Positions 10,856 through 21,930 of a stretch of DNA of 64,000 bases are shown piece by piece. A program made the translations under genes and the position numbers. Position 1 is the first letter of the stretch. Each line of letters begins with the position of its first letter. Origin of the DNA: Histoplasma ohiense (lineage: Eukaryota; Ascomycota; Eurotiomycetes; Onygenales; Ajellomycetaceae); assembly GCA_017607445.1 (NCBI GenBank), contig JAEVHH010000002.1, positions 310,001-374,000 of the forward strand. Reading direction: 5' to 3'. The notes below the pieces were generated by a model. The model made no database searches. It saw only the letters and a program-made list of their open reading frames with translations, and was not told the DNA's origin.

Positions 10856-12030
10856 TCACCAAGTCAATGATGCCAACAAACTTTTAGCATCTTGATGTAT
10901 AGGTGCCCCCGCCACATCCAGGTAATCATACAACGGTTTGGCTAACAGCTGCCGCGGTTCTGGTAAAGAAGAGGCTGCGGGGCGCTGAGGACAGGCGAAT
11001 GTGTAGGAGAGGACGGCTGGGTTCCGATGAGACCACAATAGCAGGCGAATTGCGACCATGAGAGACGCAGACGACGGATCCAGTGGCGGAATGTGAGGGA
11101 GCTTTTCTAGTGGACTATGATAGGCGGATGTGGGTGCTTTCACGGTGTCGCGCTATTGCAACAAAGCACCTACAGGTAAATCACCAGATGACGATGGAGT
11201 TACGCTTTGTAGGTCTGACAAGATACATTATCGCCGTTAAATACCGGTGCGTGGCTGCCGCGGTATGCTGGACGAGGGTAGCGGCGATGGAAAGCAGGAC
11301 GGTCTCAGAGATGCCGATGATGGTGCTCGAGAGGTATCCGCACTGCTCTCCGAGTCGGGGCCGCAGGTTAGCCAATCCGTGGAAAATGGTCGTGGGGTAC
11401 GGGTATGACATGCGCCACTTTGTGTCCGTTGCCCAAGTCTATTACCTACGTTGACCTCATTGTGTGGCCTTGTCTGGGGTCACCAGCGGTGGACTCAATT
11501 TCAGCCAACGGCCGTCCGTAGCCAGTCGAATATCTAGGATAAAGCCCAGAACCCGCCACGGGTGCCCATTGTCCTATAATAAAAGAAAGGAAAGGAAAGG
11601 AAAGGAAAGCAAGTCAACGACGAGCCCGAACTTGGGTAGGGGCCAACCCGTCAATCCTGGAGATCTGTTTCGTCTAGTATATGAGTTATGTATCCGTACT
11701 TAGCTAGTTCATCTCGCCTAGGGAGAGGTTAGCAAGCATGGAAGCGCGCAACACGCGAATCTCCACAGCACGTAGGAGCACACCCACCAACGTGTTGACT
11801 TCCGCCATGGATCGAATGGTGGCGCCATTCGGACCCTCTTCCTCTCCTCCGTTCCCGAGGTGTGCCTTCCGGTTGATCTCTGGAATGCTTTCGCACCCGG
11901 ATATGAGCAAGAAGTCAGTAGGAGCACAACAAGCGACGCCCAAAAAGGTGGCGGTTCCAAAGGGCATCCATTGGGGCGACAGGAAGACGTGGATACTATT
12001 AGTCGCGTCCTTGCGCGGCGGGGAGAACAA
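10856..12030 (-). other. Possible unrecognised spliced gene, minus strand
   Basis: Three open segments on the minus strand are moderately GC-rich and could be exons: 12030-11704, 11411-11181 (with the hydrophobic TVLLSIAATLV) and about 11143-10856. A candidate intron between the last two would end at CATAG near 11117. Hydrophobic patches (ATFLGVACCAPTDFLLI) hint at a membrane protein. I recognise no family, the start is unknown, and the segments also have overlapping open frames on the plus strand. This is a weak candidate only. Confidence 0.15.
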
Positions 12031-13098
12031 GCATTAAGTTGCAGGTGGACTAGTAGGTGAACAGCTTCCTGTTGACGAATATGGGATTCCCGGCGTAATC
12101 ATGTGTGTGATCAGACTTTTTGGCACGAAAGAACGGGACGGCCAAGGCCAAGATGCATATCTAGAAGCGGTCAGCTAGCGGCCACCGACGCTGTGGACTG
12201 GACTTGGCTTACAGGAATCGCGTCACTGGTCGATACTGACCATACAACGGCCATGCACAGACATGCACAGACATGTACAGACAGACAATCTACAATTATT
12301 TATTCGACGTTCGTTTTCATCCGGTAGGGCTTGCTGCGGGATATGGCTACAGCGGACATAGCGCACCCTGTCTGCTATGATCACTTGGCCCCAAACAACT
12401 GCAGAACACGGCTCCCACAGTGAAGACGGGCAACCGTTTCAGCATCGATGCAATTGCATTATAATGGGAAGTTTCAGCCACAACCAGACGAATCTCGCCG
12501 GGCTTCCATCTCTCTCCCCCTTTCCGCTACCTCTTAGTACCACCCACTTGCAACTATGACAAACAGCTGACGATATGATCAGACAGCGGAAACTGAAACC
12601 GCTACCAGCCATTGGCCAGCTATACAAGAAACATGCTTTCATAGGCATGTCATTGGATGCCTCGCAGCGTCTTGGGTTGATCGTGCCGCTCAATTAGAGG
12701 CATCATATCCTTCGTGTTCAATCCTATTGTAAGTTTAGCGTTTCCCGAGTTACACTTGAACGGGGGTTGAAGGCGGTGCTCAAGTTTCCGGTCGGAAAAA
12801 CTTTTAACCCTAATACTACGCTAATCCGAAACCCCGCTGTAACCTGCTGTTTGGTGTTGGCACATGCCACAAATTGAGCTTGGCAAGAAATGCGCTTTGA
12901 GCGAGATCGACTTTTCCGTAAATCCTGAGACTCCGCAAGCGCTGCGACGCAGAGAAATATGAAAAGCAGCCGATTCCAATTTGACAGTCTCTGATCGATC
13001 GGCTAAAGAACCGTTTCACTTATATTCTCTTCATTTCCGTATAGGTGCCTAGGTAACTACAGTATCTGACCATTACCAATTACTTTTTGGTTTCAGTC
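12031..13098. other. Intergenic upstream of the SH3BGR-like gene
   Basis: No supported gene. It contains a short direct repeat of CATGCACAGA at about 12253-12275 and ends in the presumed promoter/5' leader of the next gene. The leader just before the ATG reads TTTTTGGTTTCAG, so an intron in the 5' untranslated region is possible. Confidence 0.4.
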
Positions 13099-14250
13099 AT
13101 GGCTGATTCCTACCCCAAATCCTACGTCAATGACTCCGACACGCTCTATCTCTTTACCTCTCTGACTGCAGGCTCATCCCACATAATCACAGCAACTTCG
13201 CGACTGGAAACAATCCTAAAGGCCAACAAAATCCTCTTTCGGGCCGTTGATGTTGCAACTGATGAGGAAGCGCGCAGGCTGTGGGGTAGACGGTCAAGGG
13301 GGAAAAAGCTGCCCGGACTGGTCAGGGACGGGATGATTGTTGGCGTGAGTAACTTTCACCTACACATATATGGAGCATCTTAGACAGCACAATGTTGTGG
13401 CTTACGGAAACGTGTTTAGGATTTAGAAGAGATTGAGGAGTGGAATGAATATGGCGAGCTCAAAATGCGCCTTGGCAACGAGTCTTCGATGTCCACAAGC
13501 AGGCCCATCACTCCGACTATCACATCTTTATCTAAGTCAGACACCACGCAACCCTCAATCACTGCTGTTCCGACTTCGCTTCCCGCTGAGCCCACTCCCT
13601 CACATCAATTCCAAATGCAAGAGCTCCCGTCAAGGGTCCCGCTGTCAGGGGACCCTATCACGCTTGCTTTACGACAAGCCGGAGAAGAGGCAGCTTCAAA
13701 AGCTAAGGAGAACACACGAACAAAACTAGTCGCCAATTCGGCCTCTGCAAAGACCCAGGAAACGAGTTCGGCCGTCTCAGAAAAGACAAATCCTGAAACA
13801 TCCGAGCCTGATGAGAAGAGGAACTCAGAGGCCCCAGGGTCGCCAAAAAGTTCCCCGGAACGTATAGACGAAATAGGTGAAAGCATCTCGCCTCACAGGC
13901 CCTCCCTCTCCGGAGTAGCTGCGACATCAAGCGCCGACTTGAAGGCGAACAACCCTAAGGGAACGTCCCTGCCGGAGCATCATCGTGGGACTGTGGTCTC
14001 TGTCACGTCACCCAGTGAACAAAATCAACTTGTCAAGGAGCTTAGCACATTGCATCAAGGGGCTGTCCCTGGGAATGAAGGGACAACTGGGAAGTCAGAT
14101 GCCACCCCTGCAGTTGAACACGTCAAGGTGAAAGAGAGTTATCCCGGATATGAATCGGATTTCCATGCCTCCAGCGAGGATGAAAGTAACACTGATAAGA
14201 AAGAAGATGAAGAAGTAACAGTCGCGGGAGCATCAAAAAACTGCGTTTGA
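13099..14250 (+). CDS. SH3BGR/glutaredoxin-like domain protein
   Basis: Two exons, 13099-13344 and 13420-14250, joined in phase 0 (donor GTGAGT, acceptor TTTAG), giving 358 aa. Residues about 10-95 form a thioredoxin-fold domain of the SH3-binding glutamate-rich (SH3BGR) type: TLYLFTSLTAGS, then ILFRAVDVATDEEARRLWGR, KKLPGLVRDGMIVG and EIEEWNEYGELK. There is no CxxC, so disulfide reductase activity is unlikely. In this family the fold is thought to act in protein contacts. The remaining 260 residues are Ser/Pro/Glu-rich and probably disordered, ending in an acidic stretch (ASSEDESNTDKKEDEE). The ATG at 13099 is the first in frame and sits just before conserved sequence. It is followed by the epimerase gene on the other strand, tail to tail, with 389 bp between stops. 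Confidence 0.8.
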
Positions 14251-14639
14251 CGAACATGACAGATGGGAGCTTACCAGCAGCCTATTTACTTGGCTAAAAT
14301 GGCAGAGAAATACACTAGTGATGAAGACAATCCACTGTAGTTGATTATGTAGTTTAATTGCGTGGTATTATTTGTTATAACAGAAGGTACATTGGTCCCC
14401 TAAGTGAGAAGATCACAAGCACTGAAAGCTCTAAAGGTTGACCCCTTCCATTTCTATGAAACAAATCCACTTGGAACAATTGTGTGTGAGGCAATGATAC
14501 ACCATCAGCTTCTCAGTGACGCCTTGTATAATGTGGTTTCTTTGATATGTCGACCCTTTTACAAACCGCACAATGGAAGCCTCCTTAGCTGCCATTTTAT
14601 TTCCCTTTCCCTTTCCCATTTTTGGTTTTTTATTGTTTT

Positions 14640-15648
14640 TCATTTTCTCCGTTTCTCGACGGCTTCTCTGAGCATTGCAATTGCTTGAGCTGGATCCTGA
14701 GCGCCAAATACAGCCGACCCAGCAACAATCACGTTGGCTCCAGCCTCCGCCGCCTGTTCTACGGTGTCCTCTCCGAGGCCTCCATCGACTTCAATATTAA
14801 GATGGGGATACTTGACTCGCAGGGCATTTACTTTGGGTAATTCTGAAGCCATGAACTTCTGCCCGCCGAAGCCGGGGTGCACAGTCATAACGAGCACCAT
14901 CTATAGCGGTTTAGTTTATTTATCAGAATTTATTATATTCGCATTCAATTCCCAAAAGCCAATAACGAACACGGCAGTTTTGTTGTCATGAACAGGTTAT
15001 ACGCAATATTGTGACGGGGCGAAAGCTTGGTTAGGGTAGACTCACATCAGGTCTATCCAAGGGATTGTCCTGTTCAAGTATATCCCACAACACATCCACT
15101 GGAGTATCTGGCTTGATAGCTATACCAGCTTGCATACCATTCTCATGGATATACCGGATAAGCTCGGTCGGACTGGTGCGGCGGGTGGTCGACGTATCCG
15201 TTGGCTCCTTAGCGGCAGTTGATGTCATGGCTGCTTCGTAGTGGAAACAGTATAGGTCACAACCTGCACCTTTGAATTGCGTCACCCATTTCTGGGGCTA
15301 TTTGGATTCATATCATGCGTGGGAACAGGAGGGGTCTCGATGCCGCTTCGCGCCGGGCACAACCCTATCAGCCATAGCTGGTTGGACCAGGGTTATGGCG
15401 CGTAGCAACCCCTCCGCTCTCATCGATATGGGTTAGCAAATTAATCAATAAAAAAGAACGAATTGACAGAAATGAGATATAAAAGAAGATCACCCGAACG
15501 ATTGTAGATTACTTCGGCTGAAGTAGAAAAGAAACATGGAAAGAAATTAAATGGGCTCGAAAATGGCTGGCAACTCTAAAAGTGGATGGAGGGAGGTGCC
15601 TCCGAACTGAAATGTTGCAACAAGCCCACCCTTCTCTCTCTTTCTCTC

Positions 15649-15681
<33 letters not shown>

Positions 15682-16094
15682 AAAAAAAGGGTAACATCCA
15701 TATAAGTCAACAAGCCTGCTAAATGAGCGCGCCATGTAGTGAATGTATAAAAGTAGGAGAAAATGCTTGGTAACGAAGAAATACGCTACCACCAACAGCT
15801 GGACGGACTGGTGGGGGGGGGGGGGGGAGGGGAAGGGATATAAAATAGTACCTCTGCGATCATCATATGGCAATCAAAAGTGCCTTTTCCACCGGGATTA
15901 GAAGGTCGGGCTACATGTCTGCGGATTTTGGATACAACTGGGGCGCCAAAAGTGATATTGGGAACAAAATGGCCATCCATAATATCCACATGAATCCAAT
16001 CACTGTTTGATTTCATCAAGTCGGAACAAGCCGACCCAAGCGCAGCGAAATCTGCGGAGAGAATAGAGGGAGCAATAATGGTAGGCGGAGACAT
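14640..16094 (-). CDS. RPE1: Ribulose-phosphate 3-epimerase
   Basis: Interconverts ribulose 5-phosphate and xylulose 5-phosphate in the pentose phosphate pathway, in the cytosol. Three exons on the minus strand, 16094-15852, 15297-15046 and 14900-14640, all joined in phase 0, give 251 aa, the normal family length. Visible motifs: APSILSADF at residues 8-16; WIHVDIMDGHFVPN with metal ligands His35 and Asp37; FDCHMM with ligand His76; VMTVHPGFGGQKF in exon 3; and NIEVDGG with catalytic Asp about 204. The upstream in-frame ATG at 16145 would add 17 residues, but MSPPTIIAPSILSADF matches the usual family start. Intron 1 is unusually long (554 nt) and full of homopolymers. Exon 3 reads cleanly to a TGA-free end and stop at 14640. 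Confidence 0.95.
15632..15827. repeat. CT, T27 and G15 tracts in epimerase intron 1
   Basis: Inside intron 1 of the epimerase gene, on the plus strand: a CT-rich run, then 27 T at about 15651-15677, and 15 G at 15813-15827. These are simple repeats, and their lengths may vary between isolates or suffer sequencing error. Confidence 0.85.
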
Positions 16095-17853
16095 GGTGGA
16101 GGGGCGAGTTGGCCTAGAAGTTGATGCAACTCCAACTGGGAACATATGAAGCTAAATCGATGGAGAACAGGTTGAGACCATATAGTGACCAAAATAGCGA
16201 TTTGAAAAAACGCTCCAATGGTAGAAGAATTAGGTAGGATTTTTGGGGGCTTGTTCCTCCTGAACTTCTTGCTATGTGAAGTTGTGTTGGAGCAACCTCA
16301 GCAGGCCATCTAACATGGTTTTGTAAGCACATGAGCCTTAGTTAACTAATGTGCCAACACCCGCATCTTTCCAAATCAAAAAAATCAAAGATGGTCAGCT
16401 AAAGGATATACACCCACCATATTGAAATAGTTACTATATAATATAGTAGTAAATAGATAACTAGTTTAAAACCTAGCCCTGTTGATATACTACTGAGATA
16501 TAATCTGTTCTAGTAGTTATTGACTACATATTAATTTGCAAGTAGCTACTAGTTATATAAGCAGCACTTATTCTAACAAACTAGTGTTGGGCCAATCACC
16601 ATTCTGAACACAAAAAACAAATTAATCAGCAGGAAAGAAGAGGGACAATAGGAAAAATATTACATTCACTCAGACAGGTTTTATCACAGACTCAGAATGG
16701 AAGAGAAAAATGCTCCATGATCACATACACAAAGCTGAACACAATGGGGAGTTTGATTGGATGTTGGAAGAAAGAGATCATCATTGGGCATTAGCAGCAA
16801 CTACTCCTGGTACCCGGGTACTAGGTCTTCATGGATGATCCATAAATGCCTTCTCTTCCAGGTCCTCCCTCTGCAGAGAACGTAAGAAGTATTCATTCAC
16901 TTCAGCGTTGAGGAATCTAGAGTGAATCGGTGATGGAACCTTATTGGGCAGCATGGTGGCGGCGGTTGGGTGGGCGGTTATCCGTTCAGCAACCTCAGCC
17001 AACCAGGAAAATCGTACGTGCCCCTACACGCAACTCCAGATCGGCGTGTCGCCGTGACGCTGTCTCCCTGTGACCTGGGCATCCCAGGCATCGCGGGCAA
17101 TCCAGTGGGCAGAGCTCCAGGGACCAGCAGCCCTGCATGATTGCTTGGCGCCAGTGGGACTCGCCCTGATTGGCAGCCCAGGCACACCCGGAGACCACCT
17201 GGTTCCCCCTGAAGCCCTGGGAACCCGCTCCGTATCCAATCATGGTCCTGGCGCCCCGGGCAAATCAGACCCCCGCTGAAGATGGGTGCCTTTTGTGGCT
17301 TCAAGCCCAGTGGTCCCGCGGCAACGGACAAAGTACAAATAACCATCTTCTTCTTTGCTGCTGGATATTCTCCTGTGCCCGCTGCCAACGTTCTTCCGTT
17401 TTTCTCTCCCCCCTCCTGCTTTTCGGCTTTGGTTGCTCTTTGAGTGCATATTGAGTGTGCACCTTGAACTTCCTTAGTTTTTTCTTTTGCTTTCTTTGCT
17501 TGGCTTTGCTTTTCTTATCTCTTTCAGCTATACATTTTAATCCTCAATATTTTATTTTTCCTTTTTGTCCCTCTCAACCCACTCATTCATTCCCTGCCGT
17601 TTGATCTTGAGTTTACCTGTTGATCGGGTTATGACTTTCCTGGTTTGTTTACAATTTTTCTAACGGAGATGAGAACTGAAAAAAACTATATCATCCCCGT
17701 TGCCACCATTACCTCCGCGCAGAGTTATTTGCAAATTTTCGCAAAAAATTTCGACGGTTAAATCATTGGGTTTGGTAATTCATTCGGTGTGCTAGGGAAA
17801 CCTTGAACATCTCCGAATTTGAACTCTAGCCCGAAGGATCCGGTTTATCTGCC
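16095..17853. other. Intergenic with an AT island and a GC patch
   Basis: The first part is the divergent promoter region of the epimerase gene. From about 16,340 to 16,700 lies an AT-rich island with repeated TAGTAGTTA/CTAGTTA-like words, perhaps a relic insertion. From about 16,960 to 17,290 there is a sharply GC-rich patch with no supported gene, though it reads in pieces like Gly-x-y repeats. The final 400 bp is pyrimidine-rich and likely the promoter and 5' leader of the methyltransferase-domain gene. Confidence 0.5.
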
Positions 17854-20706
17854 ATGGCGGACCGTTTCATCCAAACAGAATCACAAATTCGGTTGGGCCG
17901 AAATAGACACCTTAATACAATCACCGAAGATAAACGCGAGTCCCAGTTTGATGCGAAAAGGGCTATTGATAGCATGCCTTCAGCCGCTGGCCGGCGGGCA
18001 GCAGTTCCAGCGAATCAAACTCGTCCAACTCGTCCCTCGCGCCTGGGTCTCGCGCATCGCGCTGTATCCCCAGGATCCACCAGTTCGTCCGGTTCTAGGA
18101 ATTCATGGCTAAGACGGAGCCACGATTTCGACGACCTCTACGATGCCACTGATGAGGATGACGAAGGAGAAGTGAGTGACAGCTGTCCGTCCCTTGTCAG
18201 CCAGGGAAACAGCGAATCCACCAAGTCATCGCAGCCATCCACACTTTCGTCGAGTAGCCGCAACAAATACCCGGCGATTATCATTCCGTCTTCGTTACAT
18301 AGGGCCAATATCAGCGCTTTTCACAAGAATCCTCCTGTTCCGCCGACTCCGCCACCAAAAATACCAGTGTCGCCTGAGGTCCTCTCACGCATCCCAAGGG
18401 CTGTTCCTGAAGCCCATGCCCCCCCCTCACTAGATGGCAGTGCAGCTTCGGACCATCCTTCTACTTTGAGTGCACCTCTAACTCCTCGACTGGAAACAGT
18501 GTCAGACGTTGATTGGGATGCACAGTATTTGCGTTTTCATATTGACTCCGATACTAATGGGGACGTCGAATCCCCTTGCAGTGCAACCATGAGTCCTCAG
18601 GTTGAAATTGAAATGGATAATCCTGAAGACTGGAGTCACGTCCTCGGTCGTTTCCCGGTCATCCCAGAGAATGGACCCGATGTTGACCAACGTGGTGTTC
18701 CAGATATCTCTGAAATTAATAGGCCTGCGTCGACAGACAGTTCAGACAAGGGCGTTGAGCTTCCAACAAACGCTCTTGCTATTCTTCAACGCATTGAGTT
18801 TGATAGTGATAGTGACCGCCACTCTGAGATATCCGGGGTTAACGAAATAGGCGAAATGCAAGAAGTAAAGCTGTTCTCAAGTCGTCCTAGGAGCATGAAT
18901 GCTGCTATTCCAGCTTCAGCTGGTTCAACTCCCTTCACTCCTCTTAGCATCCCATCCCCAGGAGGCTTCTTTTCTTCTCTAGGAGTTGATGCGCAGCAGA
19001 CTTGGCGTTTCCCCATGATTCCCCAACCTTCGTCTGCTACTGCGGAGAATTTCTACAATTGCTCTTGGAACCTTCCCGCGATATCCGATGACGTCCTTCC
19101 TGCTACACCTCATTTAGCTCGCAGAAATACTTTTCTAGCAACTCCAACACCGAACTTTGTTCCCTGGGACAGTTCAGAAACGTCACTTCCCTCGAAAGGA
19201 GGCGAACGCTATTCAGCCGCAGATTATATCGCGGATGAGTATGACGAGCTATACGAAGAAGAATTGAAATTTCAGGCGGCTTCTAACCTTGATAGGACAA
19301 CCACTTGGCTGGCAGCTCAGACTACATACCTATCGGCTTTACGCGAGACTAACCCCGTGAATCAAATTGAGGGCGCGCCAGCCACAATTCTTGTAGAAAC
19401 CCCTCACGAGTGTTCACCAAACACATCGAGAAAATCAGAAGTCCTAGCTATCATTGGGGGAAACGGCGTTTGCGTAAAGCCCCATTCTCATCCTGCAGGA
19501 GGTGATGCCTTGTTTTATCGTGAATTTCAACGCCTGGTACGCCAGTCAACCGCCCAAGATGCCTTTTTCCACAACAAATTACGCTACGAATCAATTCAGG
19601 CAATACGGCTCAGTTTCATGGACAAGCACATTGATGGCCTTCTCGGGAAATATGTTCTGAATAACATTGTCCGTCCTCCTTATCGCGGACCGTTCTCCCA
19701 AGCCCCCCGAAATTCTACTGTCCCCCAGATTCTCGCCGATCAAGCCAAATTTTCAAATTTAGAAAAGGAACAAGATGTAACGCATCAGCTACACAGTTCA
19801 ATGTGGGCAGTCGAAGCCCTAAAATTTTTGAAGGGTGGATCCCTCCTCCCTACCTCGGCGGTAAAGCGGATTGTTAAAGCAAAGGTTCCCTGCGGGGATC
19901 CGAATAGTGCTTCTGTCCGGAGGATCAGGGTGCTCGACATTGGTGGCGACCCATCCTGCGGCTGGGCGTGGCATGTTTCTAACGACCACCCCAATGTCAA
20001 AGTCTACACAACGATGGCGAAACACCAAGTTGTGAATCCAGGTATGAAAGGGCCTTCGAACCATCGGCAAATCTCGGTCCCTAATGTTTGGCGGCTTCCC
20101 TTCCGCGACAATCAGTTTGACGTCATATCTTCTCGTACCTTCCACTCATTGTTAAAAACAGATCACCCTTGCGGTGAAGAGGAGGACGAGTATGATTTAT
20201 GTCTGAAGGAATGCTTTCGATGCCTCAAACCTGGTGGTATCCTCGAATTCTTTTTGATGGATTCGGAGATTATCCGTGCTGGACCATGCGGTGCGGCCGT
20301 ATCTGTTGAATTTGGGTTCAACCTTAAGACTCGTGGGTACGACCCTTCCCCTACAAAGTCTTTCATCCATCGGCTCCATAATGCCAATTTTGCGCAAGCC
20401 AAGAGAGCATGGATGTTTCTGCCTCTTGGCACCGAAACTTCTACTCCAAAGACGGAGCTTTGTTCCCATTCTAATGTCGGCGAATCTGTGGGAACCACGA
20501 GTAATATAGCCAGTACTACTGGCCTGCTTGGTGGATGGATGTGGGAACAATGGATGTTGAAACTTCAGATGGAAATGGGCCGTGAGAAGTGCAAACTGCT
20601 CGAGGAGGTCCCTGGTGTTTATGCAGAGGGACAAAAGTCTGGAGCTGGATGGAGGTGCTTAACTGGGTGGGCGATGAAGCCGAAAAATACCCACGGCCAC
20701 GTTTAA
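17854..20706 (+). CDS. Methyltransferase-domain protein with long disordered N-terminus
   Basis: A single exon of 950 aa. Residues 1 to about 450 are Ser/Pro/Asp-rich and probably disordered, with proline runs (PPVPPTPPPKIP). Residues about 540-690 look helical. Residues about 690-840 form a class I S-adenosylmethionine-dependent methyltransferase fold: motif I RVLDIGGDPSCGWA near 693, VPNVWRLPFRDNQFDVISSRTFHSLL as the motif II/III region, and CFRCLKPGGILEFFLMDSE. Motif I, GGDPSCGW, departs from the usual GxGxG, so catalysis is not certain. The substrate cannot be told from the sequence. The fungal family of such proteins (about 900-1,000 aa) is conserved but little characterised. The start at 17854 is the first in-frame ATG after a pyrimidine-rich leader. 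The 3' flank is strongly pyrimidine-rich. Confidence 0.85.
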   Translation: MADRFIQTESQIRLGRNRHLNTITEDKRESQFDAKRAIDSMPSAAGRRAAVPANQTRPTRPSRLGLAHRAVSPGSTSSSGSRNSWLRRSHDFDDLYDATDEDDEGEVSDSCPSLVSQGNSESTKSSQPSTLSSSSRNKYPAIIIPSSLHRANISAFHKNPPVPPTPPPKIPVSPEVLSRIPRAVPEAHAPPSLDGSAASDHPSTLSAPLTPRLETVSDVDWDAQYLRFHIDSDTNGDVESPCSATMSPQVEIEMDNPEDWSHVLGRFPVIPENGPDVDQRGVPDISEINRPASTDSSDKGVELPTNALAILQRIEFDSDSDRHSEISGVNEIGEMQEVKLFSSRPRSMNAAIPASAGSTPFTPLSIPSPGGFFSSLGVDAQQTWRFPMIPQPSSATAENFYNCSWNLPAISDDVLPATPHLARRNTFLATPTPNFVPWDSSETSLPSKGGERYSAADYIADEYDELYEEELKFQAASNLDRTTTWLAAQTTYLSALRETNPVNQIEGAPATILVETPHECSPNTSRKSEVLAIIGGNGVCVKPHSHPAGGDALFYREFQRLVRQSTAQDAFFHNKLRYESIQAIRLSFMDKHIDGLLGKYVLNNIVRPPYRGPFSQAPRNSTVPQILADQAKFSNLEKEQDVTHQLHSSMWAVEALKFLKGGSLLPTSAVKRIVKAKVPCGDPNSASVRRIRVLDIGGDPSCGWAWHVSNDHPNVKVYTTMAKHQVVNPGMKGPSNHRQISVPNVWRLPFRDNQFDVISSRTFHSLLKTDHPCGEEEDEYDLCLKECFRCLKPGGILEFFLMDSEIIRAGPCGAAVSVEFGFNLKTRGYDPSPTKSFIHRLHNANFAQAKRAWMFLPLGTETSTPKTELCSHSNVGESVGTTSNIASTTGLLGGWMWEQWMLKLQMEMGREKCKLLEEVPGVYAEGQKSGAGWRCLTGWAMKPKNTHGHV

Positions 20707-21427
20707 ATATCCATTGCGCTTTTTGTTAGTCACTCACTGTCTCACATTCAACCCCTTTTCTTGTTATCTTGTATATTTAATCTGCATGCGTTATTTTATA
20801 CACTCCCTCCTTCCCCACTTTCCAGTTGATGATCTCTTTTGTGTTGACTATCACACTCGATTCCGCTTCATCTCATCTCATCGCAGCTTAATCCCTCTTA
20901 CCTTACTATTCATGTAACTCCTCTTTTGACTTGCCACTCTAGTCTGCTATCTTCAACAGGGCAAATGTCAAGCCAAAATACGGCATTGTGGTTGATCTAT
21001 TACTTTTGAGGATTCTCTATTGATTGATCATTCTAGTGTCTGTGTGTGTAGGAAATTATTGGTTAGAAAGCTCTGGCTTCTTGAACTTTCAAATGAGAAA
21101 CCTGGTGATTCAGTTGATGAATTTTTGAGGAATATTGAGAAGTAAAATTTAACTACTGGATTGCACTTTTCTAACTAACAGACTTGAATAATGGGGAAAG
21201 TCCATGTGTTTTATTATAAGGCTCCAACTTTGATTGGCTCAAAGTTGGGTGGTGGTTCAAAATTTCTTGGCAAGGAGCCGGGCACTTCCAAGCTAGAGCC
21301 AACATCATCCCACCTGATACTTCTAACTAATTCGCCTATACACAAATGCTGTAGGCACATCTGTTCCCATCATCCTGGTTTTCCCAAGGCCACTCCTTTC
21401 TGCTGTTTCTGACCTCCGACTGCAGCG
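20707..21427. other. Intergenic, 3' flank and LSM2 promoter
   Basis: Pyrimidine-rich 3' untranslated region of the methyltransferase-domain gene, then about 450 bp with no supported gene leading to LSM2. Short open frames here show no family features. Confidence 0.5.
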
Positions 21428-21930
21428 ATGCTGTTCTTCAGGTTTGAATATCCCTTCCAGCCCGCTCCAGAGCTCTTGAGCTAACTATTTCTTACACATA
21501 GTTTTTTTAAGACTATCACAAACCACACAGTTACAATTGAACTGAAGAATGACATACGCATACGTGGCTCTCTTAAAAGTGTTGACCAATATCTGAATAT
21601 CAAGCTGGATGACATTGAGGTTCTTGACCTGGATGAATACCCACATCTCTCCAGTGTGAAGAATATTTTCGTTCGAGGGAGCGTAGTCCGATATATCGTC
21701 TTACCGCAGGCGGAGGTAGATCGAGGATTATTGGAGGATGCCACAAGGAGAGGTACAGGTTATTCCCTGCCCCCAACCTAATACACCCCCTCTGCCTCTC
21801 CTCTCCTAATATCGTATCCAGTACTGTTACCTGGACCAAACTGGCCATCAATGTAGTGCACCGTAAGCCCTACAGCTAACTTTTATCCTTCTTTATAGAA
21901 GCTGAAAATCAAGCGAATAAAACCCGATGA
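21428..21930 (+). CDS. LSM2: U6 snRNA-associated Sm-like protein LSm2
   Basis: A subunit of the Lsm2-8 ring that binds the 3' end of U6 snRNA in the nucleus, and of the Lsm1-7 ring in cytoplasmic mRNA decay. Three exons: 21428-21441 (only 14 nt, ATG CTG TTC TTC AG), 21502-21752 and 21899-21930, joined with consistent phase to give 98 aa. The protein reads MLFFSFFKT, VTIELKNDIRIRGSLKSVDQYLNIKL (Sm1), then VKNIFVRGSVVRYIVLP (Sm2), EVDRGLLEDATRRE, and a short basic tail ending in TGA at 21930. Length and motifs match the family closely. The tiny first exon hides the gene from simple ORF searches. Donors are GTTTGA and GTACAG; acceptors are ATAG. Confidence 0.95.
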
